From the NCBI RefSeq assembly GCF_004348345.1, contig NZ_SMJZ01000004.1, positions 1 to 64,000 of the forward strand: a DNA stretch of 64,000 nt, given 5' to 3'. The position numbers and the translations under genes were made by a program. Below, piece after piece: positions 25,214-31,773 of the stretch; positions within the stretch are counted from its first letter, which is position 1, and every line of letters begins with the position of its first letter. The DNA is from Nonomuraea longispora. GTDB lineage: Bacteria; Actinomycetota; Actinomycetes; Streptosporangiales; Streptosporangiaceae. A model generated the notes under the pieces. That model searched no databases. It was not told where the DNA came from and was given only the letters and a program-made list of their open reading frames with translations.

Positions 25214-25396
25214 GTGATACTCGTGACCGGGGCCACGGGCCGGACAGACAGCCGGTTCGTGCACGAACGGGCCGCGGCGGGCGCGGCGGTGCGGGCGCCC
25301 ACCAGATGTCCCGACGATGTTCGGCTGCCAGGCGGAGTGACCTGTCGAGTTCCCGATGGCGGGCCGTCGACGTCGACGCGGCGGAAGCTCATCTGA
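25214..25396 (+). pseudogene. Truncated NmrA-like gene
   Basis: GTG 25214 with an upstream AGGAAGG site begins MILVTGATGR (nucleotide-binding strand and glycine loop of NmrA-like proteins) but degenerates after about 35 residues and stops at 60 codons, where homologues have about 280. Probably the lost partner of the membrane protein. 25397-25667 contains no recognisable gene. Confidence 0.6.
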
Positions 25397-25667
25397 TCTC
25401 GCCGCGCAACTCGGCCTTGAAAAATCTTCGGCCAGCCGAGCGGCGACCTCCGCAACACGGACTTACGCACGTCCTTGCCGGTGTCGGCGGGAAGGTCCAG
25501 GGCGCGGAGCCCGGCTCGACGCCGAGCCGGCGCAGCAGTTTCCCGGTTGTGGAACGCGCCGCGGTCTCCTCCTGGCTCACCGGGTGCGCCGGGCGCACGT
25601 GGCGATCTTCTGCGGCTTGAAATGTCGGTGAGCGGTAAGAGCACCAGGTTGTCTGTTCAGCATGGCG

Positions 25668-25712
25668 GGTCAACCTGGGTTGACACGACATGGCGGTCAA
25701 CATAGGTTGACC
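25668..25712 (+). promoter_or_regulatory. Twin palindromic operators before the small HTH gene
   Basis: Two copies of GGTCAAC-N4-GTTGACC: 25668-25685 (one mismatch in the last base) and 25695-25712 (perfect), 27 bp apart. The second ends two bases before the ATG of the HTH gene, leaving no room for a ribosome-binding site, which points to a leaderless mRNA whose promoter is covered by the operators. Confidence 0.7.
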
Positions 25713-25714
25713 GC

Positions 25715-25951
25715 ATGGACGTTGAAGAGCTGACCGGCCTGGTGGTCGCGACGGCGGACAGCAAGGACCCACTGGTGGAGGGCGCCGTGGCCCAGATCCG
25801 TGCAGAGATGGAGCGGACCGAGGCGGTGTTGGTCCGCCGCGCGCGCAACAACGATGCGACCTGGGTGGAGATCGCTGCCGCCCTGGGGATGTCCAAGCAG
25901 ACGGTGCACCGCAAGTGCCGGGGCCGCCGGGTGTGCGGGGACCGGTCGTGA
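25715..25951 (+). CDS. Small HTH protein (78 aa)
   Basis: A 78-residue acidic-then-basic protein. Residues 45-70 (NDATWVEIAAALGMSKQTVHRK) form a clear helix-turn-helix; the N-terminal half is helical (VEGAVAQIRAEMERTEAVLVRRAR). It has no second domain, so it is probably a dimeric DNA-binding autoregulator acting on the two palindromes just upstream. ATG 25715 immediately follows the second palindrome without a ribosome site. Its stop overlaps the beta-lactamase-like gene by four bases (GTGA), so the pair is co-translated. Confidence 0.8.
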   Translation: MDVEELTGLVVATADSKDPLVEGAVAQIRAEMERTEAVLVRRARNNDATWVEIAAALGMSKQTVHRKCRGRRVCGDRS

Positions 25952-26928
25952 CGGCGGTACACGGCGACGCGGGGCTCACCGCCAGGATCGAGGAGCTGCT
26001 GGGCCCCCGGCACCCTGTGGCGGCCGCCGCCCTGATCAGCCCTGCCGGGGTGACGGTGGCCAGCCGGGGCGCCGATCTGAACGCCGACTTCGAGATCGGG
26101 TCGATCTCCAAAGCGGTCACCGGGCTGCTGTACGCCGATGCGCTGGACCGCGGCGAAATCAGGCCCGAGACGACTTTGGGCGAACTGCTGCCGCTCGGCG
26201 ATGTCCCGGCCGCGCAACTGACGCTGGTCTCGCTCAGCCGGCACCGGTCGGGACTGCCCGGACTGCCCAAGTCCGCCCAGCCGATGCGGCGGACCCTGGC
26301 CCTGTGGCGGCACGGCACCAACCCCTACGGCGAGGACCTGCAGCAACTGCTCGACCAGGCCCGCACCGTGCGGGTGGGCCGGCCACGGGCCCGCTATTCC
26401 AACTTCGGCTTCGAACTGCTCGGCCACGCGATCGCCGTCGCGGCCCGAACCACTTACGCCGATCTGGTGCAGCAGCGCATCGCCGGCCCGCTGCAACTGA
26501 ACCGCCTCCACCTGCCCGTAACAGCCGACCAGCTCGGCCCGGACGCGCTCACCGGCACCAGCCGACGAGGCAGGCCGCGGCAACCGTGGACCGGGGAAGC
26601 GATGGGGCCGGCCGGTGGCATCCGAGCCACCATCGGTGCCATGGCCCGCCTGATCGCCGGGCTGCTGGACGGCTCCGCACCCGGGACCCACGCCCTGGAC
26701 CCGATCGCCCCGTTCGGCAAGGGCGCACACATCGGCGCCGGCTGGATCACCATCACGGTCAAAGGGCGCCCGGTCACCTGGCACAACGGCGGCACCGGCG
26801 GCTTTCGCTCCTGGGCCGGACTCGACCGCGACACCGCAACGGGTGCCGTCGTCTTGTCCGCCACCTCCGCATCAGTCGATCGCCACGGACTCCTGCTGCT
26901 GACCGGGGCGACCCGCACCCCAAGCTGA
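25948..26928 (+). CDS. Serine beta-lactamase-fold hydrolase (class C/DD-peptidase-like)
   Basis: A 326-residue penicillin-recognising-fold protein with all three catalytic motifs: SxxK as SISK at 52-55, YxN as YSN at 150-152 and HNGG at 279-282 in the KTG position. No signal peptide is evident from GTG 25948 (MTAVHGDAGLTAR), so it appears cytoplasmic and is more likely an esterase, amidase or transacylase of the beta-lactamase family than a secreted drug-resistance enzyme. It is co-translated with the small HTH regulator. Confidence 0.88.
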   Translation: MTAVHGDAGLTARIEELLGPRHPVAAAALISPAGVTVASRGADLNADFEIGSISKAVTGLLYADALDRGEIRPETTLGELLPLGDVPAAQLTLVSLSRHRSGLPGLPKSAQPMRRTLALWRHGTNPYGEDLQQLLDQARTVRVGRPRARYSNFGFELLGHAIAVAARTTYADLVQQRIAGPLQLNRLHLPVTADQLGPDALTGTSRRGRPRQPWTGEAMGPAGGIRATIGAMARLIAGLLDGSAPGTHALDPIAPFGKGAHIGAGWITITVKGRPVTWHNGGTGGFRSWAGLDRDTATGAVVLSATSASVDRHGLLLLTGATRTPS

Positions 26929-27084
26929 GGTGCCCCGCCTCCTCCGGACAGCTTCCTGACAATCACTTCACGATGCGAGCTGCCGGCTCAGGTACTCGTT
27001 GTGGACCCAAGTGCAGTCCGGTACCCATTTGCGGAATGAAGCCTGCGCCGACCGTGGCGAGATAATCGAATCCTTCCCAGGTGC

Positions 27085-27135
27085 GGCCACCGCCGATCAT
27101 GTGGATTCCACACACCCACGTGATCGGCGGTGGCC
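27085..27135. terminator. Large stem-loop between convergent genes
   Basis: Perfect 15-bp arms (27085-27099 and 27121-27135) enclose a 21-base loop that itself contains TGTGG-ATT-CCACA. It lies between the plus-strand hydrolase and the minus-strand secreted-protein gene, so it may terminate both. No T-run is present on either side. Confidence 0.55.
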
Positions 27136-27194
27136 GTCTCATGTCCCAGCCTCAATCAGATCGAGATCCGAGATCTCGAGATGTGACTGGAGTA

Positions 27195-27635
27195 CTAATA
27201 CCGCATTTTTCCCACAAAGGTGTGGCTGCAGAGAATTCCCGTACAGATGACTCGCCTCTTGAACGAGGTGAAGAATTTCTTTCCGTTCGATGTGTTCACC
27301 GTAAGACGCTTCTTCTGGTCTTCCCTGGGGAATTCTCGCGGGGAGGCGCCCATCCACTTCCGGGTCTTCTTGGACTTGACGCCGAACCAGAGCCCTGGGG
27401 GATCGCTGCTCAGGGAGCCGGGGATCTTCGAGAACTTTGCGTCGATGGGCCCCTTGCCCTCCTTCTTTCGGATGGTTTTCGAGTTGAACCATTTGATCTT
27501 GGCATAGACCGCCCCTTTGATGTTCCTCCAGTGGGCGGCCTGTGCGGGCTGCGTGCCGAGAGTTGTCGCCAGTAGCGTCGCGAGGGCTACGGCGAGAATC
27601 GTCCTCAGGGTCGCCGCCAGAGGTCTCGTGTTCAT
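27195..27635 (-). CDS. Secreted basic protein A, unknown family
   Basis: A 146-residue exported protein. The signal peptide ends at about residue 35 (TQPAQAAHW). The mature part is strongly basic and rich in Lys/Trp/Phe: WFNSKTIRKKEGKG, KFSKIPGS, LWFGVKSKKTRKWMG, GKKFFTSFKRR, with two cysteines (ICTGILC) near the C-terminus and an ending GKMRY shared with its paralogue. I do not recognise the family. ATG 27635 has GGGAGA upstream. It is divergent from a paralogue at 27988; nucleotide use is less GC-rich than neighbours. Confidence 0.85.
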   Translation of the reverse strand: MNTRPLAATLRTILAVALATLLATTLGTQPAQAAHWRNIKGAVYAKIKWFNSKTIRKKEGKGPIDAKFSKIPGSLSSDPPGLWFGVKSKKTRKWMGASPREFPREDQKKRLTVNTSNGKKFFTSFKRRVICTGILCSHTFVGKMRY

Positions 27636-27987
27636 GTTCTCCCTGCTGCCGATTTGGGTCACAGACACCGGATCGCCTCCCGACGCTAGAAGGGCGCGCT
27701 GTGCGGAGGCTGTGCTGTGACTGATGCGGCGGTGATGCCGAGGGTCACGTGCCACCTGAGGTGTGGCGCAGCGACCGCCGCACACCGCCGCGTTAGCCAG
27801 AGCACAGGCGCAGCACAGCGAGCGGTGGTTGGCTATGTGGCCTTCACTCCTGAACCGGGCGTCCGGCTCGGGAGCGGCTCTGTTTCGCGAGGCCGGGGAG
27901 GACCCGCGTGAGCGGCCAGAACCGCCGTGATCATGCAGAGGAACAAGATCCGAATCTGGTGATCCCGTAGTAACCGTGAGGAGCAGC
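27636..27987. promoter_or_regulatory. Divergent intergenic region with nested inverted repeats
   Basis: About 350 bases between the two secreted-protein genes. CTGTGCTG (27710-27717) pairs with CAGCACAG (27811-27818), and GCGGCGGT (27726-27733) with ACCGCCGC at 27774-27781 and again at 27784-27791. The nested symmetry suggests that the promoter arose with an inverted duplication of gene and upstream DNA. No gene is seen. Confidence 0.55.
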
Positions 27988-28431
27988 ATGATCTGTGGAA
28001 AGAAGTTGGTCGTCCTGAAGGCCATACTCGTCGTCGCCGTCGCGCAAGCACTGGCCGTCACCGTCGTCGCGCAGCCGGCGCAAGCCGCTCGCTGGAGAAA
28101 TATCGACGGCAAGGTCTGGTCTTCGGCCGGCAAGTGGTACAACTCGAAAACGATCCGCAAGAAGGCGGGCAAGGGAAATATCGCTGCCAAGTTCTCCAAG
28201 CTGCCCAGCAGGGGAGCCTTCAAGAAAGGCATGTTCTTTGGAGTGAAATCAGCCAAGGGCAGGTATTGGATGAGCGGCTCGATACCAGCTTTCTACAAAG
28301 AAGGCGAGAAGCGGGTCCTCGCGACCGGGGTCAAGAACGGCAAGAAGTTCTTCACGTCCTTCAAGAGGCGAAGCCACTGCAAGGCGTCAGTATTGTGCAG
28401 GCACTCTTTCGAGGGTCAGATGCGATACTGA
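27988..28431 (+). CDS. Secreted basic protein B, paralogue of A
   Basis: A 147-residue exported protein similar to the minus-strand protein over its whole length: signal peptide to about residue 36 (AQPAQAARW), then WRNIDGKV, KWYNSKTIRKKAGKG, FFGVKSAKGRYWM, NGKKFFTSFKRR, two cysteines (HCKASVLC) and final GQMRY. The strongest blocks (NSKTIRKK, KKFFTSFKRR) are nearly identical between the two. The high positive charge with alternating aromatics would fit binding to cell envelopes, polysaccharide or nucleic acid; function unknown. GAGGAG precedes ATG 27988. Followed by a lipoprotein and export genes. Confidence 0.85.
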   Translation: MICGKKLVVLKAILVVAVAQALAVTVVAQPAQAARWRNIDGKVWSSAGKWYNSKTIRKKAGKGNIAAKFSKLPSRGAFKKGMFFGVKSAKGRYWMSGSIPAFYKEGEKRVLATGVKNGKKFFTSFKRRSHCKASVLCRHSFEGQMRY

Positions 28432-28509
28432 CAAGCACGCCCGGGTGTGGTGCGAGCCGAGCACCCAGGCATTCTCGGGAAGACGAATCCGGCCGGAACG
28501 AGGGTCGTG

Positions 28510-28989
28510 ATGAGAATCGCAGCAATGGGGCTGGCGGCGGTGCTGGTGTGGGGATCCGCTGCGTGCGCCACCGGAAGGGACAACTCCGAGTCGAATTTCC
28601 TGACGGCGACACAAGCCGATCAGGAATATCTGGCTGAAGCGAGAAGGTGGCAGTTGCCGGACGGCCTGGACTGGCCCCGGCCGCCGATACACGAAGAAAA
28701 ATCGAACGTCGACGGTGCTCCCATGGTGTACGAGGCCGGATATGGCGCGGTCATGGCCACGGAATACTGGTATTGCTCATGGGGAAGGGCCCTGGTGGAC
28801 GCGGAAGACGGCGAGGAGCGGTCACGGGCACTGGCCGAGGTGCTCAAGCTCCCGCAGACCGCCTACTTTCAGAACATCGAAAATCCCGACAGCGACGTCA
28901 GAATGCTGACGGCGGCCCAGGCTGGCGATTACACGCACATCGCCGCAGACCTCCAACTCAACTGCGCGGACCAAGGGAATAGACGATGA
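28510..28989 (+). CDS. Small putative lipoprotein
   Basis: A 159-residue protein: N-terminal hydrophobic stretch MRIAAMGLAAVLVWGSAACA with a lipobox-like SAAC at about residues 16-19, then a soluble helical domain with YWYCSWGRALVDA and a C-terminal LNCAD. Not recognised further. GAGG sits six bases before ATG 28510 (GTG 28507 is an alternative). Its stop overlaps the start of the adaptor gene (ATGA), so it belongs to the export operon that follows. Confidence 0.75.
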   Translation: MRIAAMGLAAVLVWGSAACATGRDNSESNFLTATQADQEYLAEARRWQLPDGLDWPRPPIHEEKSNVDGAPMVYEAGYGAVMATEYWYCSWGRALVDAEDGEERSRALAEVLKLPQTAYFQNIENPDSDVRMLTAAQAGDYTHIAADLQLNCADQGNRR

Positions 28990-29870
28990 GACCGAAGGCT
29001 CGCAGGAGCCTCGTCCTTCTCCTCTGCGCGGGCGCCGTGGCGGCGGTGGCGATCGGCTGGCCCGCAGTCCAGGAACCGCGGCCAGATTCCGGGCACGTGG
29101 CAGACCTGGACACGGCGGACACGGCGGACACGGCCGAACCGGAAAGCGTGGCAGTCTCTCGCCGTGATATCAAGGCCGTGGTGGCGGTGGAGGGTTCGGT
29201 GGCTGCCGGTCCCACCTATCGGATCACGGCACCGAAGACCGGCACCGTCCACTACGGTTCCGTATTGGCGGGGTCGCATGCGGGCACGGTCAATCTCGGC
29301 AAGGGCGAGCAGCCGTTCAGGGTGGGGGATGAGGCGGCGAAGGTTCCGGTCGAGTCGATCCTGAAGAAGACACTCGTCCCGGACGGCGCACGAGTGCACA
29401 AGGGAGTGCCGGTCGTCGAGGTGGCGTACGCGGGATTCGGTCTGCGCGGAAGACTCCCCAAGGCGTCCGCGTACCGGCTGCTGAGCGGCGATATGAGCGC
29501 GACGGCGGCGATCACCGACGGTCCTGCCGGATTCGACTGCACCCTGCTGGTGGCGTCGAAGGCGCCGGCCGAGCCGGGCGAGGAGGGTCCAGAGATCCTT
29601 TGCGCGATTCCCGACGACGTCAGGGTCTATAACGGATTGTCTGGTCTCATCATCGTCGCCAGTGGACAGGTGGACGAGGCACTGGCTCTGCCCACGTCGG
29701 CGGTGTCCGGTTCGGCGGTGACGGGAGAGGTGACCGTGGTGAACGATGATGGGTCCACCGAGGTGCGGAAAGTCGGCCTTGGCGTGACCGACGGCGCCAT
29801 CGTCGAGATCACCCACGGCCTATCAAAAAGCGATCGCGTCGCGGTCACGCCGCCTCGCCCGGTGCGGTGA
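28986..29870 (+). CDS. Membrane-fusion/adaptor-like protein of an ABC exporter
   Basis: A 294-residue membrane-anchored protein: one N-terminal helix (LVLLLCAGAVAAVAIGW), then extracytoplasmic domains. RRDIKAVVAVEGSVAAGPTYRI and the later PTSAVSG ... VRKVGLGVTDGAIVEITHGL segments match the beta-barrel and proximal regions of HlyD/MacA-like adaptors. No long coiled-coil hairpin is apparent, as expected in Gram-positive versions. A 9-base DNA repeat gives the DTADTADTA tract at about residues 41-49. Coupled to the lipoprotein (ATGA) and to the ATPase (GTGA). Confidence 0.82.
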   Translation: MRPKARRSLVLLLCAGAVAAVAIGWPAVQEPRPDSGHVADLDTADTADTAEPESVAVSRRDIKAVVAVEGSVAAGPTYRITAPKTGTVHYGSVLAGSHAGTVNLGKGEQPFRVGDEAAKVPVESILKKTLVPDGARVHKGVPVVEVAYAGFGLRGRLPKASAYRLLSGDMSATAAITDGPAGFDCTLLVASKAPAEPGEEGPEILCAIPDDVRVYNGLSGLIIVASGQVDEALALPTSAVSGSAVTGEVTVVNDDGSTEVRKVGLGVTDGAIVEITHGLSKSDRVAVTPPRPVR

Positions 29871-30562
29871 TCGATATGCGGCTCAAGGCCGAGGGGCTGG
29901 CCAAGGTCTATCCCTTGCCGTCCGGCGGCACCGTGGACATCCTCTCTGACGCGTCGCTGACCGTGGAGACCGGCGAGATAGTGGCGGTCCAGGGGGCTTC
30001 GGGCAGCGGAAAGAGCACGTTGCTGGCTCTCCTGGGACTGCTCGACACGCCGGACGCTGGTGAGATCTCCATCGACGACGCGTGTGTCAATCGCCTGCCG
30101 GATAATAGACGCTCGGATCTGCGTGCCAAAAAGCTGGGGTTCGTCTTCCAGAACTACTCGCTTCTCCCGCATCTGTCGGCGCGGGAGAACGTCGAGCTGC
30201 CACTGATGCACGGTCCCCGGATGGCTCGCTCGCAAGCCCGGGCGGCGGTGCTGGACTGCCTTGACGCCGTCGGCCTGGCAGGCCGGGCCGACGCGCGGCC
30301 GCGCCAACTCTCCGGCGGAGAGCAGCAACGCGTCGCCATCGCCCGCGCGCTGGTGCGCGGGCCCGCCGTCGTGCTGGCCGACGAGCCAACCGGAGCCCTC
30401 GACACGGGCACGGCCGACAGGGTGCTCGATCTGCTGTGCTCGGTGGCGACAGAGGCCGGAGCAGCGCTGCTGCTGGTGACCCATGATCCGAACGTTGCGA
30501 GGCGAGCCGATCGCGCGCTGTTCTTGCGGGACGGCGTGCTGGAGCGTACGTCATGCGCCTGA
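29867..30562 (+). CDS. ABC transporter ATP-binding protein, MacB/LolD type
   Basis: A 231-residue ATPase with Walker A GASGSGKST (residues 43-51), Q-loop FVFQNYSLLPHLSARENVELPL, signature LSGGEQQRVAIARAL, Walker B VVLADEPTGALD and the switch His in VTHDP. The ENVELPL and EPTGALD forms are typical of the MacB/LolD/FtsE class, which works with FtsX-like permeases. GTG 29867 overlaps the adaptor stop; its end overlaps the permease start by ten bases. Confidence 0.93.
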   Translation: MIDMRLKAEGLAKVYPLPSGGTVDILSDASLTVETGEIVAVQGASGSGKSTLLALLGLLDTPDAGEISIDDACVNRLPDNRRSDLRAKKLGFVFQNYSLLPHLSARENVELPLMHGPRMARSQARAAVLDCLDAVGLAGRADARPRQLSGGEQQRVAIARALVRGPAVVLADEPTGALDTGTADRVLDLLCSVATEAGAALLLVTHDPNVARRADRALFLRDGVLERTSCA

Positions 30563-31749
30563 TCCGAGACGCCCTTCGCGACATGCGAGCCCACCGGATC
30601 CGGACGGCGCTCGGCGGGCTCAGCCTCTTTCTCGCGCTGCTGTCGCTGGCGGGCACGACCGTCGTCGGCACCGTCGTCGAAGACCTGTTCGTCGCGCGGG
30701 AGGAGCAGCTCAACGGCAGAGTGCCGACTCTCGCGACCTCCCTGGACATAGGATCTGTCGGGGCCGTCCCGCTCGATGAGCTGATCTCCACGATTGCTGC
30801 CGAGATACGGGCGCGCGACGGTGAGTTCGCGATAATCCAGGAGAAGACGGTCCAGGTTTCGAGCACGCCTGGTGACGAGCTGACCCGCGAGTACGTCGAC
30901 GGTACCGTCTCCTTGGTCGCGGGCCGGCTCGATCAGGTCCGGAGACTGCCGGTGCTGGAAGGCCGCTGGCTGGACTCCGATGAGCACGTATATCCCGGCG
31001 GGATAGTCGTGAACATGGCCGGCAGGGAGGTCTACGGCGGCGTCGGCGACGTCGTCCTCCTCCAGGGCAGCCCGCACGCCACGGCGTATCCGCAGCGGAT
31101 CGTGGGGGTGATCAGCGACGGCGTCGGCGGTGCGATGATCTATCAAAGCCTGTCCTCGGCCGTGCATTTTCAGCCGCATGTCATCGACGCCGTGTTCTCC
31201 TCAGAGTTGCTGGTCCATCTGCCCGGCGAAACCGTACGGGAGGTGGCGGGAGCGATTCGTGACGCGTCGGCGGCGCTGGGCGTGCCGAAGGACAGCGTCC
31301 AGCCAGCGGTGAAAGGCGACCTCGACTCACTGCTGGGCAACCTGGCGATGATGGAGCTCGGCTTCGGCGTGGTCTCGGGCGTGATGCTGCTCGTCGCGAT
31401 GCTCGGCCTGCTCAACATCGGCCTGGCCACCTTCCGGGAACGAGCCAGGGAGCTGAGCTTGCGCCGGGCGCTCGGCGCGACCAGGCTGCGGATTTTCGGC
31501 CTGGTCGTCGCCGGTACCACGCTTCTCAGCCTGGGCGTGGCCGTGATCGCGATCGGCGTCAGCTATCTCGCGGTCGCCTGGCTGACACCGCGGCTGATCG
31601 ATCCTGCCTCCGCACTCGCGCCTCCCGGCTATCCGATGCTCGCCGCCGTGATCTCCCTGTCCGCCTCGTTCGGCGCTGGCCTGATCGGGGGCCTGGCCCC
31701 GGCGGTGGCCGCGGCTCGGACGAGCCCGACGCGGCTGCTTCGCGCATGA
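30553..31749 (+). CDS. FtsX/MacB-type ABC permease
   Basis: A 398-residue permease with four transmembrane helices: one near residues 20-40, a large extracytoplasmic domain of about 200 residues (MacB_PCD-like), then three C-terminal helices (GVVSGVMLLVAMLGLLNIGL; LVVAGTTLLSLGVAVIAIGV; VISLSASFGAGLIGGLAPA). The REARELSLRRALGATR-like loop (RERARELSLRRALGATR) is a hallmark of the FtsX family. With the adaptor and ATPase it forms a MacAB-like mechanotransmission exporter; exported product unknown. Confidence 0.92.
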   Translation: MRLIRDALRDMRAHRIRTALGGLSLFLALLSLAGTTVVGTVVEDLFVAREEQLNGRVPTLATSLDIGSVGAVPLDELISTIAAEIRARDGEFAIIQEKTVQVSSTPGDELTREYVDGTVSLVAGRLDQVRRLPVLEGRWLDSDEHVYPGGIVVNMAGREVYGGVGDVVLLQGSPHATAYPQRIVGVISDGVGGAMIYQSLSSAVHFQPHVIDAVFSSELLVHLPGETVREVAGAIRDASAALGVPKDSVQPAVKGDLDSLLGNLAMMELGFGVVSGVMLLVAMLGLLNIGLATFRERARELSLRRALGATRLRIFGLVVAGTTLLSLGVAVIAIGVSYLAVAWLTPRLIDPASALAPPGYPMLAAVISLSASFGAGLIGGLAPAVAAARTSPTRLLRA

Positions 31750-31773
31750 ACACGCCGAGCGTCCGCCTGGACG

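Noticed and set aside
29108-29134. Three tandem 9-base repeats (GACACGGCG-like)
   Set aside because: Lies inside the adaptor gene and only encodes a short DTADTADTA linker; no sign of a phase-variation role since the unit is a multiple of three.
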